Assembly (NCBI RefSeq): GCF_000698145.1
Contig: NZ_BAXB01000024.1
Span: 1 to 57,327 of the forward strand
Reading direction: 5' to 3'
Source: Geomicrobium sp. JCM 19039
GTDB lineage: Bacteria > Bacillota > Bacilli > Bacillales > Marinococcaceae
Length of the DNA stretch: 57,327 bases
Shown here: piece after piece, positions 47,955-56,328 of the stretch
How positions within the stretch are numbered: the stretch's first letter is position 1
How the letters are laid out: each line of letters starts with the position of its first letter
Notes under the pieces: generated by a model
Told to the model about the DNA's origin: nothing
Databases searched by the model: none
The model's input: only the letters and a program-made list of their open reading frames with translations
Position numbers and translations under genes: made by a program

Positions 47955-49021
47955 GAGGAATTTTGTGGCAACTGACACTGTTGACGGTTCGAAACCCGTG
48001 GACGCTACTCGCAATGTTATTTGTGACCATATTGTTTGCAACGGTTACCGGTCTAGAAGAGACAGAACGTACTTCTGCATTTGTGTACAATGAGTCGATG
48101 GAAGAAGCGTTTTTCCAGTCGAAAGTCGAACAATTGCAGTCGTTTACTGATGAGGTAAGTTTTGAAATCTTGTCCCAGGAAGAACGAGAGATTGTTCGAA
48201 CGAGGCAGACAGTGGATGCGATCTTTGGGTTGTATGAAGATGATTATATTGTGGAGCCGTTCACGACACCATCCATGACGGAAATGAGCGTAGCGCCAGT
48301 ATTGGATCAGTTTTATATAATGACCAGCCTGACAGGTGAGACGGTTGAAAAGATGGAAGCGCTGGATTCCGTGTTTGAAGTGGAAACGTCCTATATTGGA
48401 ATAGACAATAGCGAGCCATTTAATAATACGGTCAAAAATATGTTTGGTTGGGCACTATTTTTCGTCATTTACACGATCGCGTTTTCAGTTAGTGACATAT
48501 TGCAATTGCGTAGTCGTCGCATTTGGGACCGCATTATCTTATCACCGAGCTCGAAGTGGAGTATCTACAGTTCTTATTTGCTCGTTGTCTTTCTTATTGG
48601 CTATGTTCAAGTGATGACCGCCTTAACGATCTTTCATTACCTATTCGATTTCCCATTTTACGGTGGGTATTGGTTAACGTATATTGCCGTGATACCGTAT
48701 CTGTTTGCCGTGATGGCGGTCGGGATCTTTTTGAGCAGCTTAATTACGAATCTTACACAACTAAGCGGGTTAGTGATGCTTTTTGCGATGGGAAGTGGGA
48801 TGCTTGGAGGGGCGTTTTGGCCTTTGCATGTGACCGGGGACTTTATGTATGCACTGTCGTATCTTTCACCCGTTCGCTATGGAATGGAACTATTGTACGG
48901 CGTGACACTTTATGATTGGAGCTTTGATGAGTTTCTCTTGCCCGTCTCCATTCTCGTGTTTATTGGTTGCACATTTACCGCACTTGGAATTCATTTTATG
49001 GAACGCCGAGGCGATACGTAG
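47951..49021 (+). CDS. ABC-2 type exporter permease 2 (LnrN-like)
   Basis: 356 residues from ATG 47951; AAAGGAG upstream lies inside the preceding gene and start and stop overlap as ATGA. Same plan: N-terminal helix (NPWTLLAMLFVTILFATVTG), an extracytoplasmic loop of about 140 residues, and five helices including MFGWALFFVIYTIAFSVSDI and LGGAFWPLHVTGDFMYALSYLSPVRY in parts, which is typical of ABC-2 permeases. Forms a heterodimer with permease 1. No terminator with T-run is close; a plain hairpin follows at 49181. Confidence 0.87.
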   Translation: MRGILWQLTLLTVRNPWTLLAMLFVTILFATVTGLEETERTSAFVYNESMEEAFFQSKVEQLQSFTDEVSFEILSQEEREIVRTRQTVDAIFGLYEDDYIVEPFTTPSMTEMSVAPVLDQFYIMTSLTGETVEKMEALDSVFEVETSYIGIDNSEPFNNTVKNMFGWALFFVIYTIAFSVSDILQLRSRRIWDRIILSPSSKWSIYSSYLLVVFLIGYVQVMTALTIFHYLFDFPFYGGYWLTYIAVIPYLFAVMAVGIFLSSLITNLTQLSGLVMLFAMGSGMLGGAFWPLHVTGDFMYALSYLSPVRYGMELLYGVTLYDWSFDEFLLPVSILVFIGCTFTALGIHFMERRGDT

Positions 49022-49317
49022 GCAGCGAAAAACGATCGAGATACGTTGAACTGTCCCTGAGGTTGCAACAGCATAAGCCCACCTCTCCATACGTATGGTG
49101 TAAGAAATTCCACCGCTCTTTTCCTTTACAAAGGGTCAACCGGACGTCAACACGAGCCGCACCGAAGACTGTTCGGGTTGTCATCGGCACCTCTGGTGCC
49201 GATGATGGTTGCTAGCTCATGAGGTCTTTACATGTATAAACAGGGTTCACGTTCAATGTAGAAATGAACGTTCATAGATCTTTCATTAAGAGGTTAACGG
49301 TGGTGTTCAAAAGTGAT

Positions 49318-49358
49318 CTATATAGAATGAACACAACGTTTTCCTGATTTGCGCAGTT
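49318..49358 (+). repeat. Dispersed 40-bp repeat, copy B
   Basis: Inverted relative to copy A at 38631-38670: CTATATAGAATGAAC is identical in both, then AACRTTTTCCTRATT and GCGCAGTT. Four transitions and one extra T separate the copies. The two copies flank the block 38675-49021 and each points away from it. Confidence 0.82.
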
Positions 49359-49403
49359 GGGCTTTGGGTGGGAGGGATCGCCCGGTGTGGACTGCCATTT
49401 TGC

Positions 49404-49801
49404 GCGCAAGTTTACACGTTCTACGCGCAAGTTTGCCTAGTTTAACGATTTTGGGGTTCATTCCGCTAAACTTGCGCAGTTTGTTCCAACTGGAGCGCAG
49501 ATTCAATGCCCATAAGCGAGCAACTTGTCGGCGCCTTTGGCTTGGAAATGCAGAGGAGGGTTCTCTGGAACCGTTGCCGCAGGGGGTGGCGGCACATGCG
49601 GGCAAGACGAACGACCATTCTGTGCGCTAGTTTACCCACCTGCGCGCAAGTTTTCGCTTTTGGTCGATTTTAGCGCCGATTCCAGGCTGAAGTGCCATCA
49701 ACATGTCGGCTCGCGCCGACGTCTTGTGGGTACTTCGGGGCGGGGATGTACAGGTGACTCGGTAATCTGTTCCCTAGTTTGCTCATTCTGTTCCCTAGTT
49801 T
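49404..49801. repeat. Three doublets of a 20-21-nt-period AGTTT repeat
   Basis: GCGCAAGTTT at 49404 and 49425 (21 apart); GCGCTAGTTT at 49624 and GCGCAAGTTT at 49644 (20 apart); TCTGTTCCCTAGTTT at 49766 and 49787 (21 apart, identical for 15 bases). An inverted single copy AAACTTGCGC lies at 49468-49477. Each pair is spaced by about two helical turns. Confidence 0.72.
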
Positions 49802-50157
49802 ATGAGAATAGACCGTTTTTCTTGCGAATTCCCCAACTCGAGCATGGTTTCCACTTTACCAAGCTTACCATTGGTTCTTGAAGAAATTCTTTCGTTCAAC
49901 TTATCTAGATCGTTTCAGATGCGATCTAGATCACGGATCTCCTAAAATACCTCAAAATGAGCAGGCATGTCAACCGCAGTAGAGAGCAGCTCAAAATAAA
50001 ACCTCTTCATATACTTGGATGACGTGTGTTGCCGATCATGTGGCGTGATCAGTTTCACTCCGTGAAAATCAAAAGTTTAACTTATGTCACTCAATCTCAT
50101 TATATAATTAAAAATCACTCGAAGCAGCCTATGGGCGGTTAAATGACTGAATACGAT

Positions 50158-50185
50158 AAAAGACGAAGCCTAATCGGCTTCGTCT
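50158..50185 (-). terminator. Terminator overlapping the end of the DUF3905-like gene
   Basis: AGACGAAGCC (50161-50170) pairs with GGCTTCGTCT (50176-50185); on the minus strand TTTT follows. The stop codon of the gene lies in the loop and the last codons in the stem. Confidence 0.82.
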
Positions 50186-50430
50186 CCTCGTTTTTTTGAA
50201 TGGGGATCATGGGCATTCGGGTCTTTCCGCTCTCTACCGGCATGCAGTTCGCGGTTTTCATATATGAATGCACTTTTTGCATGCTGACCTGGCTCCCACG
50301 GCTCGGTCTTTCCGAGTGGCTTATCAACAGGTGCCCCGTAAGGTCCTTCTGGTAAGTCTTCTGGAATGATATCGTGATCAATGGATTCTACACTTTCAAA
50401 GTCTTCATACTTTCGCTCTTTATCATCCAC
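50170..50430 (-). CDS. Small DUF3905-like protein
   Basis: 86 residues from GTG 50430, with AAGGAG at 50446-50441, 10 nt upstream. Hydrophilic and highly charged, no helix for the membrane. Stretch PEGPYGAPVDKPLGKTEPWEPGQ and SAFIYENRELH (in parts) resembles DUF3905, found in Bacillus and probably linked to sporulation. Convergent with nothing; divergent from yutE. Confidence 0.65.
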   Translation of the reverse strand: MDDKERKYEDFESVESIDHDIIPEDLPEGPYGAPVDKPLGKTEPWEPGQHAKSAFIYENRELHAGRERKDPNAHDPHSKKRGDEAD

Positions 50431-50536
50431 AATTGACCATCTCCTTCGTGTTAGCATGGTCACGTTTGTCTCCATTTATTCAGCTTTCTTCTCGGAAACG
50501 GCTGTTTTATAATAAGGATGAACAGGAGGTAAAAAA

Positions 50537-50992
50537 ATGTATTTTGTAGACAGAAAACTTATTTACAGAAGACTTCGCTATATGGACCGACTTATGGAAA
50601 CGTTTCGTAGCCAACCATCGTGGGAAGGGGCAGTGGATGAGCTTGCTCTTGAACGAATCACGCAAGGATATATTGAAGCGATGCTCGATGTTGGTAATCA
50701 AATGATCGATGGATTTATTATGCGTGACCCGGGAAGTTATAGCGACATACTCGATATATTAGAAGATGAACGTGTGATCTCTAGTGAAGAGGCAGCTTCT
50801 TTGCAAAAAGTACTGGCGTTTCGAAAAGTGCTGGTCGAAGACTATCTTGATATTGATCACATCAAATTGCATGCGGTCATTCAAGGTGAGCAGCAAGCGT
50901 TAAAAGAGTATTCTTCAAGAGTGACGGAGTACCTTGATCGTGAACTAGGGCCTGTTAGCGCCTTCTTGCCAGACAATGAGGGAAGCGAATGA
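50537..50992 (+). CDS. yutE: YutE, DUF86/HepT-like family protein
   Basis: 151 residues; AGGAGG 8 nt before ATG 50537. All-helical DUF86 (HEPN-like) protein: YFVDRKLIYRRLRYMDRL, YIEAMLDVGNQMIDGFIMRDPGSY in part, and LAFRKVLVEDYLDID. HepT toxins have Arg-x4-His at this last place; here the His is Glu, so RNase activity is doubtful. No MNT nucleotidyltransferase gene is beside it. It overlaps yutF by 4 bp, as in the B. subtilis yut cluster. Confidence 0.87.
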   Translation: MYFVDRKLIYRRLRYMDRLMETFRSQPSWEGAVDELALERITQGYIEAMLDVGNQMIDGFIMRDPGSYSDILDILEDERVISSEEAASLQKVLAFRKVLVEDYLDIDHIKLHAVIQGEQQALKEYSSRVTEYLDRELGPVSAFLPDNEGSE

Positions 50993-51765
50993 TTTTTGAT
51001 CACAAAGGGTTTCTTCTCGATCTTGATGGTACAATCTATCGTGGCAACACGGTTATTCCAGAAGCCCGTGCCTTTGTTCAACGATTAGAAGCGGCCGGTA
51101 AGAAGTATATGTTTCTCACGAACAATTCATCAAAAACTACCGAAGAGGTTGTCGAGAAATTACAGCTAATGGGGGTGCCAGCGCATCCAAAAACGGTATA
51201 TACGAGTGCGATGGCGATGGGTGACTATGTGGATTCTAAACAGATTAAGCGCGCGTATGTCATTGGTGAGAAGGGTCTGAAGACGGCGATTTACCATGCT
51301 GGGGTAGAAGAAAGTGACACAGATGTGGAAGCGGTGATTGTCGGAATTGACCGGACGTTTACTTTCGAGAAGCTTGAAACGGCGGCATTTGCTATTCAAA
51401 AAGGAGCAGTACTGCTCGCTACAAATGGTGACCGGGTCATCCCTACTGAGCGGGGAATGAGTCCTGGAAATGGATCCATCCTCGCGGCCATTGAAGTGGC
51501 AGGCGGAAAACGAGCCATCGTTGTTGGGAAGCCTGAGTCATGGATTGTTGATCAGGCGATTCAGCGGCTTGGGACGTCGTATGATGAAACGTTGCTCGTT
51601 GGTGACAACTATGACACCGATATTCTCACAGGCATTCGGGCTAAGATTGATACCCTTCATGTCGATACTGGCGTTACCCGTAAGACAGATGCAATGAACA
51701 AAAATGACCCACCAACATTTGCTGTACCTAGTTTGGAAGAGTGCACGATTTCGACAAAGCTGTAG
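50989..51765 (+). CDS. yutF: HAD-IIA family sugar/nucleotide phosphatase YutF
   Basis: 258 residues. A NagD-type HAD phosphatase: nucleophile motif FLLDLDGTIYRG, motif II FLTNNSSKT, a C2-type cap, the Lys of motif III in VVGKPE, and motif IV VGDNYDTDI. Hydrolyses small phosphomonoesters such as sugar or nucleotide phosphates. ATGA overlap with yutE couples translation. Confidence 0.92.
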   Translation: MIFDHKGFLLDLDGTIYRGNTVIPEARAFVQRLEAAGKKYMFLTNNSSKTTEEVVEKLQLMGVPAHPKTVYTSAMAMGDYVDSKQIKRAYVIGEKGLKTAIYHAGVEESDTDVEAVIVGIDRTFTFEKLETAAFAIQKGAVLLATNGDRVIPTERGMSPGNGSILAAIEVAGGKRAIVVGKPESWIVDQAIQRLGTSYDETLLVGDNYDTDILTGIRAKIDTLHVDTGVTRKTDAMNKNDPPTFAVPSLEECTISTKL

Positions 51766-52181
51766 AGGGGGCGTTATTAATCAGAAAGGTGTATGCCTAC
51801 GTTACAAAAGGTGATCATTTACTTGTGTTCACCCAGAATTCACTTCATGCGGGTATACAAGTTCCAAAAGGAACTGTCGAGTCCGGTGAAGAGGTCATAG
51901 ATGCCGCAGTGAGGGAATGTATTGAAGAGACAGGTATTCAGTCGCTACCCCCTCCGGTGTTCCTCGCTCAAGATAAGTGGCAACGTGCTGATGGGCAGAC
52001 TGAAGAACGGTTTTTCTATCATTTTTCCTGCCCGAATTTGCCAGATCGCTGGAGCCACTCTCCGAGTGGAGGTGGGGCAGAAACAGGGCTTGTGTTTCAC
52101 TTTCAATGGATTGGTTTTGATCGTGCACCACTTGTCACAGGTCATGGTGATTTTGTGTGTTTGCTTCAGAGGCTTGTTTAG
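51741..52181 (+). CDS. Nudix hydrolase
   Basis: Up to 146 residues. The Nudix box is complete: GTVESGEEVIDAAVRECIEETGI, with G, five residues, E, seven residues, REx2EExG (shown as GTVESGEE and RECIEETGI). It should hydrolyse a nucleoside diphosphate linked to another group. GTG 51741, inside the yutF end, is the longest start; GTG 51789 after AGAGGGGG is less well spaced. The 3' end overlaps the convergent gerB end by 47 bp. Confidence 0.85.
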   Translation: MHDFDKAVEGALLIRKVYAYVTKGDHLLVFTQNSLHAGIQVPKGTVESGEEVIDAAVRECIEETGIQSLPPPVFLAQDKWQRADGQTEERFFYHFSCPNLPDRWSHSPSGGGAETGLVFHFQWIGFDRAPLVTGHGDFVCLLQRLV

Positions 52182-53289
52182 GAATGATGGGCTCATTGGC
52201 GCGCGCACGCTTAATAATTCCAGTAATAAGCATGAGTGCTGGGATTATGTAAGCAATCGGGATGATCAAGTATAAAGAACCTAAAAAATAAAAGTCACTA
52301 TCATCGATCATACTTTTAAACTCGGTCATGGATAGAACTGTAATTAGAATTCCAAATGGAATGGCTAAAGGTTCATGGTTGCGTATACCGATGATATTGG
52401 CAAAGCTAAACGACGTTGCATATAAATAGATGGCTAGTTTAAAGAAGAGCGTAATGAAAAAGATGACATACAGAAACGATTCCAAACGTTCAATTATTCC
52501 TGCGATTTCTACACGTTGACCGAGCTTGAAACCGGTGTACAGTTGGATTTTAGTTAGCTCAGGCCCCAATATCGTAATCGACAAAAATACAGTTATAAAC
52601 AAAAGCAGACAAGCGATAATATATCCGCTAATAAGAGCATGTTCAGCTTTTCGTTTATCTTGAATATTTCGTGGAAACAAAACGAGTAGAATGATCATAT
52701 GTACAGCGACAATTCTTGAATTCATAAATAAAATTGTTTCTACATATGTTCGTGGTTCGTTCTGAAACATCGGTTTTAAGTACGAAGTATCCACGTCTTG
52801 AATAACAAACACCGAAAACAATAGCACAGAAAAAATAAAGATAAACATCGTGAGCTCACTTGCGCGTCCGATAACTTCAATGTCACGGTACACAGCGACG
52901 GTGACAACTGCCATGAAAGAGGCTGTAAGAATAATTGATGGGGTGTCACGAAAAAAGTGAGTCATAATGAATTGAGTGAAAAAATGGAGGTGGTGAGGTG
53001 CAGAGAGAAATGGTAGAAGTAGAAAAAGCACACCTGCAATTTTACCGAACCACGTTCCGAACAACCTCGTGAGCATTATGACAAATGTATCATTTGGGAA
53101 CCAACGTCCAAATAAAATGATGAGCAAAACATATGGAAACCCTAATAGTAGTGAGACGAGGGGAATCCACCATGCATCTTGAGAAACGATGTTGGCAAGT
53201 GTGGTCGGTAAGCTCAACAAAGCCGTGCCACACGTCGTATAAATGACAATCGAGCGGAATTGATTCGAACTAATCGTTGGTGTCGTCAT
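52135..53289 (-). CDS. Spore germination receptor B subunit (GerAB family)
   Basis: 384 residues from ATG 53289 (AAAGGA 8 nt upstream). Ten-helix APC-superfamily protein of the inner spore membrane that binds the germinant. LPTTLANIVSQDAWWIPL in helix 1-2 and FLLLPFLSAPHHLHFF, VVTVAVYRDIEVIGRASEL, SFSFANIIGIRNHEPL in part are family marks. Last gene of the operon A-C-D-B; in most gerA operons the order is A-B-C. Confidence 0.88.
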   Translation of the reverse strand: MTTPTISSNQFRSIVIYTTCGTALLSLPTTLANIVSQDAWWIPLVSLLLGFPYVLLIILFGRWFPNDTFVIMLTRLFGTWFGKIAGVLFLLLPFLSAPHHLHFFTQFIMTHFFRDTPSIILTASFMAVVTVAVYRDIEVIGRASELTMFIFIFSVLLFSVFVIQDVDTSYLKPMFQNEPRTYVETILFMNSRIVAVHMIILLVLFPRNIQDKRKAEHALISGYIIACLLLFITVFLSITILGPELTKIQLYTGFKLGQRVEIAGIIERLESFLYVIFFITLFFKLAIYLYATSFSFANIIGIRNHEPLAIPFGILITVLSMTEFKSMIDDSDFYFLGSLYLIIPIAYIIPALMLITGIIKRARANEPIIPKQASEANTQNHHDL

Positions 53290-53303
53290 CTTCAACATCC
53301 TTT

Positions 53304-53513
53304 CTACCAAGTAATCGCCAAGTTGCTCAGTAAACGTGTAAAGCTCGGGATATTCACGTCAGCAACATAGAGCAAAACGAAAACAGTTGTTACACTAAGC
53401 ATCACAATAAAAGTAGGATGCAGTCGAGGGTCCTCTTTATTCACAAGCTGTTGTCTTTGTGCCAAGTACAGTATGATTGCCCCTATGATCACGCCAATTA
53501 TTTTAATCGTCAT
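53304..53513 (-). CDS. Small two-helix membrane protein, germination receptor D-subunit-like
   Basis: 69 residues from ATG 53513 (75 from ATG 53531). Two membrane helices (IIGVIIGAIILYLAQ and FIVMLSVTTVFVLLYVA) around a short polar loop. The start overlaps the C-subunit gene. Small two-helix D subunits are known in or beside gerA-type operons of Bacillus, where they modulate germination. The call rests on size, topology and place. Confidence 0.7.
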   Translation of the reverse strand: MTIKIIGVIIGAIILYLAQRQQLVNKEDPRLHPTFIVMLSVTTVFVLLYVADVNIPSFTRLLSNLAITW

Positions 53514-54711
53514 CGATATAATCCCGAACATTAAACGTATTATTCACATCCCCTGACCCTACAACCTCTGTATTCACGTTCACATGGACAGGAATTTCAG
53601 CTAAATGTGTGTACCACTCGCTCTTTAATTCTTCCCATAGACGAGGTTTTTGGCGATAGACTTCTCGGCCTAACCCAAAAATATCTACACGTTCTTCTTT
53701 TGATTTTTGGATAGCTATATTGACGAGCGCCTCGACTTTGTCATTCATAATGCCCTCCATCAGTTGTTTTGACTCCTTCTTCTCAACATCAATTCCTTCA
53801 CAATTCATCTCTGAAAGTGTGCTATGAATTTTGATATCAATGTTAATTTTCGGGGAATTACCTGAGTGGACACTAATATTGGGTTCGATGCTTTGCGTCT
53901 CCAGGACAAAGGTGCCATCATCTGGGCAGGAGAGGGTCTCCGGTGTATCTTGATTTTCACTCATCACATAGTTGTATCCTTTCACTTCATCTTCATCTAG
54001 CCAACCTACGAATCGATCGGCCTTGAAAAAACCAGAGTGACCTACATACAAATAAGCACTCGGTTTCACTGACTCACGATTTTCGATTGATTTTCCCGTG
54101 GCGACATCCCCGCTCGTTGACACCCCTTCCATAACAGGATCAATGCCTCTTGCTGCAAGGTCTTCAAAAAGATCATCCAGCGTAACCCCTTTTACGGCGG
54201 TATAACTGTTTTCACTATATAAAAGAGAATGCTTCAAGTTTACGGACGTAAGTTCTTCAATGGGAGGTAACAAGCTAAGAATATCGGATGCTGACTCTCC
54301 TCGAGCAATGAGAAGAAAGAAGTCTGAGCGAATTTCATGATCACGGTAGAAGTGATCAAGGAAATTACTTAAACCTTCACTGGCGACCTCCTCACTAATG
54401 ATCAGTGCCGCAATATGTGAAAAATACCCACGGCGAGGGGCTTGTTGGGTCAGCTTTCGAAATCCTTCTTGAATAGATGATGCTCGCGTTTCGTAATTTT
54501 GAGCTGCCGTAAATCCACTGCCTTCTTCTTGAGCGGCGATCTCGCTTGGGTTAATGACTTGCATCGTCAGTATGAATTCATCATTTTCTCCTTTGTCAAT
54601 CGCAAGTCCGGTAACGACAGATAAATCGCGAAGTTCCCACTGATCCCAGCATCCTGTGAGCAAAACACTAGCTAGCAGAAGCAAAACAATGAATGTGTTT
54701 TTAGTGAGCAT
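53503..54711 (-). CDS. Spore germination receptor C subunit, lipoprotein (GerAC family)
   Basis: 402 residues. Lipobox LLTGC (Cys about residue 21) followed by WDQWELRDLSVVTGLAIDKG, the usual GerAC beginning. Three mixed domains follow: HIAALIISEEVA, LKHSLLYSENSYT-type stretch, and the C-terminal WEELKSEWYTHLAEIPVHVNV in part. Held on the outer leaflet of the spore inner membrane with subunits A and B. Twelve bases after the A gene. Confidence 0.92.
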   Translation of the reverse strand: MLTKNTFIVLLLLASVLLTGCWDQWELRDLSVVTGLAIDKGENDEFILTMQVINPSEIAAQEEGSGFTAAQNYETRASSIQEGFRKLTQQAPRRGYFSHIAALIISEEVASEGLSNFLDHFYRDHEIRSDFFLLIARGESASDILSLLPPIEELTSVNLKHSLLYSENSYTAVKGVTLDDLFEDLAARGIDPVMEGVSTSGDVATGKSIENRESVKPSAYLYVGHSGFFKADRFVGWLDEDEVKGYNYVMSENQDTPETLSCPDDGTFVLETQSIEPNISVHSGNSPKINIDIKIHSTLSEMNCEGIDVEKKESKQLMEGIMNDKVEALVNIAIQKSKEERVDIFGLGREVYRQKPRLWEELKSEWYTHLAEIPVHVNVNTEVVGSGDVNNTFNVRDYIDDD

Positions 54712-54723
54712 CGTTTTTCCTCC

Positions 54724-56250
54724 TTAGCTGTTCTTTTCCGGTTTGGGCGCGGGTGTTTGTTGACGGGTACGGTTGTTTTTAGCAACGATTCTAGGCCGGG
54801 TATTTAACATCCATTTTGGCATTCTAATAATTGTATCCCGCTGATCACGTCTCACAAACGGCGTTAAGCCCTCGAGGTACGGAAGACCGTAAGATTTCAG
54901 ACCGCTCAGATGAATGAGAAGGAGCATGGAAAATAAGAAAATCCCATACAGGCCAAAAAGCGAAGCGAACACTAATACGATAAAGCGGTTAATGCGAAAA
55001 GGGACGCTAATGTTGTAGATGGGAAAGACAAAACTAGCAATAGCAGTCACAGCGACAACGATGACGACCGAAGAAGAAATTATTCCTGCTTCCACGACCG
55101 CTTGACCGACAACGAGTGCACCAACGATGGACAAGGCTGTACCAATTTGTACAGGCATGCGAATGCTTGCTTCGCGAATAATTTCAAATAGCACTTCGAG
55201 AATGAGTACTTCCAATACAGTAGGAAACGGTGTGCCTTCATTTTGAGCAGCTAAACTGACCATCAAATTAAAGGGGATCAATTCTTGATGATACGTCGTG
55301 ATCGCCACGTAAAGCGCCGGTACGTATAAAGAAATGAAGACACAAACGAGCCGTAGAATCCTCAGAAGAGAGCCGACATCTGCCCGCTGCGTATAATCTT
55401 CAACACTATGTATAAAATCAATGAATGTCGCGGGTACAGCAAGGACGAAAGGGTTTCCATCTACAATAATGGCGATTTTTCCTTCCAGGACGTGAGAGGA
55501 AATCGTATCTGGTCGTTCCGAAGAGAATACGTTCGGAAAAGGGGTTTTAGCATTATCTTGAATCAACTCTTCAAGCTCACCACTCGTTTGAATACTATCT
55601 GTATGGATTTGATCAATCCGCTCGTGTAATTCCTTTAATATTTTTGGATTCACAATATCGGCAATGTAGGTCACGACAACAGTCGTTTCTGAACGAGTGC
55701 CAATTAAATAAGTCTCAAAACGTAAGTTCGGATCTTTGATTCTTCGACGAATGAGTGTTGTATTAACCCGAAATGCTTCCACAAACGCTTCTTTAGGCCC
55801 GCGGATGACATTTTCACTAGAAGGGGCATCCACTTGACGGGTTTGCCAGAAAATCATGTCAATACTGTACGCAAGAACATGGCCATTCACAAAACTGATC
55901 ACGTGACCACTTAGTAAGGAAGTAAGTAATGCGTCACGATCATAAAGAACTTTCGTATCACCAAATGAATCAAAATACAAATGTAAAGCTTCTTGCATAT
56001 TGGAAAATTCTTCGTCAAACAATATCGATTCACTAAGCAAATGTTCAACGGTAGACTGATCAACCATTCCGTCGATATAAACAACAGCAGCAGGCAGTTT
56101 CGTCGTTTTCCCTAAACGAAAACGGCGGATTACGAGGTCATCACTTTGCCCCACAGATTGTTTAATCTCGTCAAGATTTGCTTCAAGACTTGGTGAAAAG
56201 TTGGCTTGATCACCGTATCCTTTATATTTTTTCTTTAGAAAAAGTGCCAT
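54724..56250 (-). CDS. Spore germination receptor A subunit (GerAA/SpoVAF family)
   Basis: 508 residues. N-terminal soluble domain of about 285 residues (SVGQSDDLVIRRFRL, RGPKEAFVEAFRVNTTLIRRRI in part, LEGKIAIIVDGNPFVLAVP in part) followed by a membrane domain of about five helices (SLYVPALYVAITTYHQELIP, VLILEVLFEIIREASIRMP, ISVPFRINRF) and a basic tail. GerAA subunits form an oligomeric channel that opens on germinant binding. First gene of the operon; a terminator stands just upstream. Confidence 0.93.
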   Translation of the reverse strand: MALFLKKKYKGYGDQANFSPSLEANLDEIKQSVGQSDDLVIRRFRLGKTTKLPAAVVYIDGMVDQSTVEHLLSESILFDEEFSNMQEALHLYFDSFGDTKVLYDRDALLTSLLSGHVISFVNGHVLAYSIDMIFWQTRQVDAPSSENVIRGPKEAFVEAFRVNTTLIRRRIKDPNLRFETYLIGTRSETTVVVTYIADIVNPKILKELHERIDQIHTDSIQTSGELEELIQDNAKTPFPNVFSSERPDTISSHVLEGKIAIIVDGNPFVLAVPATFIDFIHSVEDYTQRADVGSLLRILRLVCVFISLYVPALYVAITTYHQELIPFNLMVSLAAQNEGTPFPTVLEVLILEVLFEIIREASIRMPVQIGTALSIVGALVVGQAVVEAGIISSSVVIVVAVTAIASFVFPIYNISVPFRINRFIVLVFASLFGLYGIFLFSMLLLIHLSGLKSYGLPYLEGLTPFVRRDQRDTIIRMPKWMLNTRPRIVAKNNRTRQQTPAPKPEKNS

Positions 56251-56328
56251 ATCACGTTCCGCCTGTTCTTTCTAAGGTTGGATTATTATGGTGGCAGAAA
56301 CGTATGAAATCTATGCATAAGCCGTTAA

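Larger units (their letters stand above)
49022..50157. other. 1.1-kb repeat-rich spacer without genes
   Basis: No real gene; open frames at 49318-49881 simply translate repeats. Contents in order: hairpin TCATCGGCACC-tct-GGTGCCGATGA (49181-49205); palindrome ATGAACGTTCAT (49264-49275); dispersed repeat copy B (49318-49358); AGTTT-type doublets (49404-49801); hairpin GTCGGC-tcgc-GCCGAC (49707-49722); and GATCTAGATC-type palindromes near 49920. The base composition is more GC-rich than the genes in 49350-49760 and AT-rich after 49800. Confidence 0.65.

Noticed and set aside
35499..49021. Assigning the two-component system as LnrJK controlling the LnrLMN-like exporter
   Set aside because: The genes are 8.6 kb apart with other operons and repeats between them; kinase type alone is not enough.
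49318..49881. Several overlapping open frames of about 95-120 codons on both strands
   Set aside because: They lie in GC-rich repeat DNA, overlap one another in all frames, and show no conserved motif or start signal.
50537..51765. Toxin-antitoxin pair yutE-yutF
   Set aside because: YutF is a HAD phosphatase and not an MNT nucleotidyltransferase, and the HEPN motif of YutE is degenerate.
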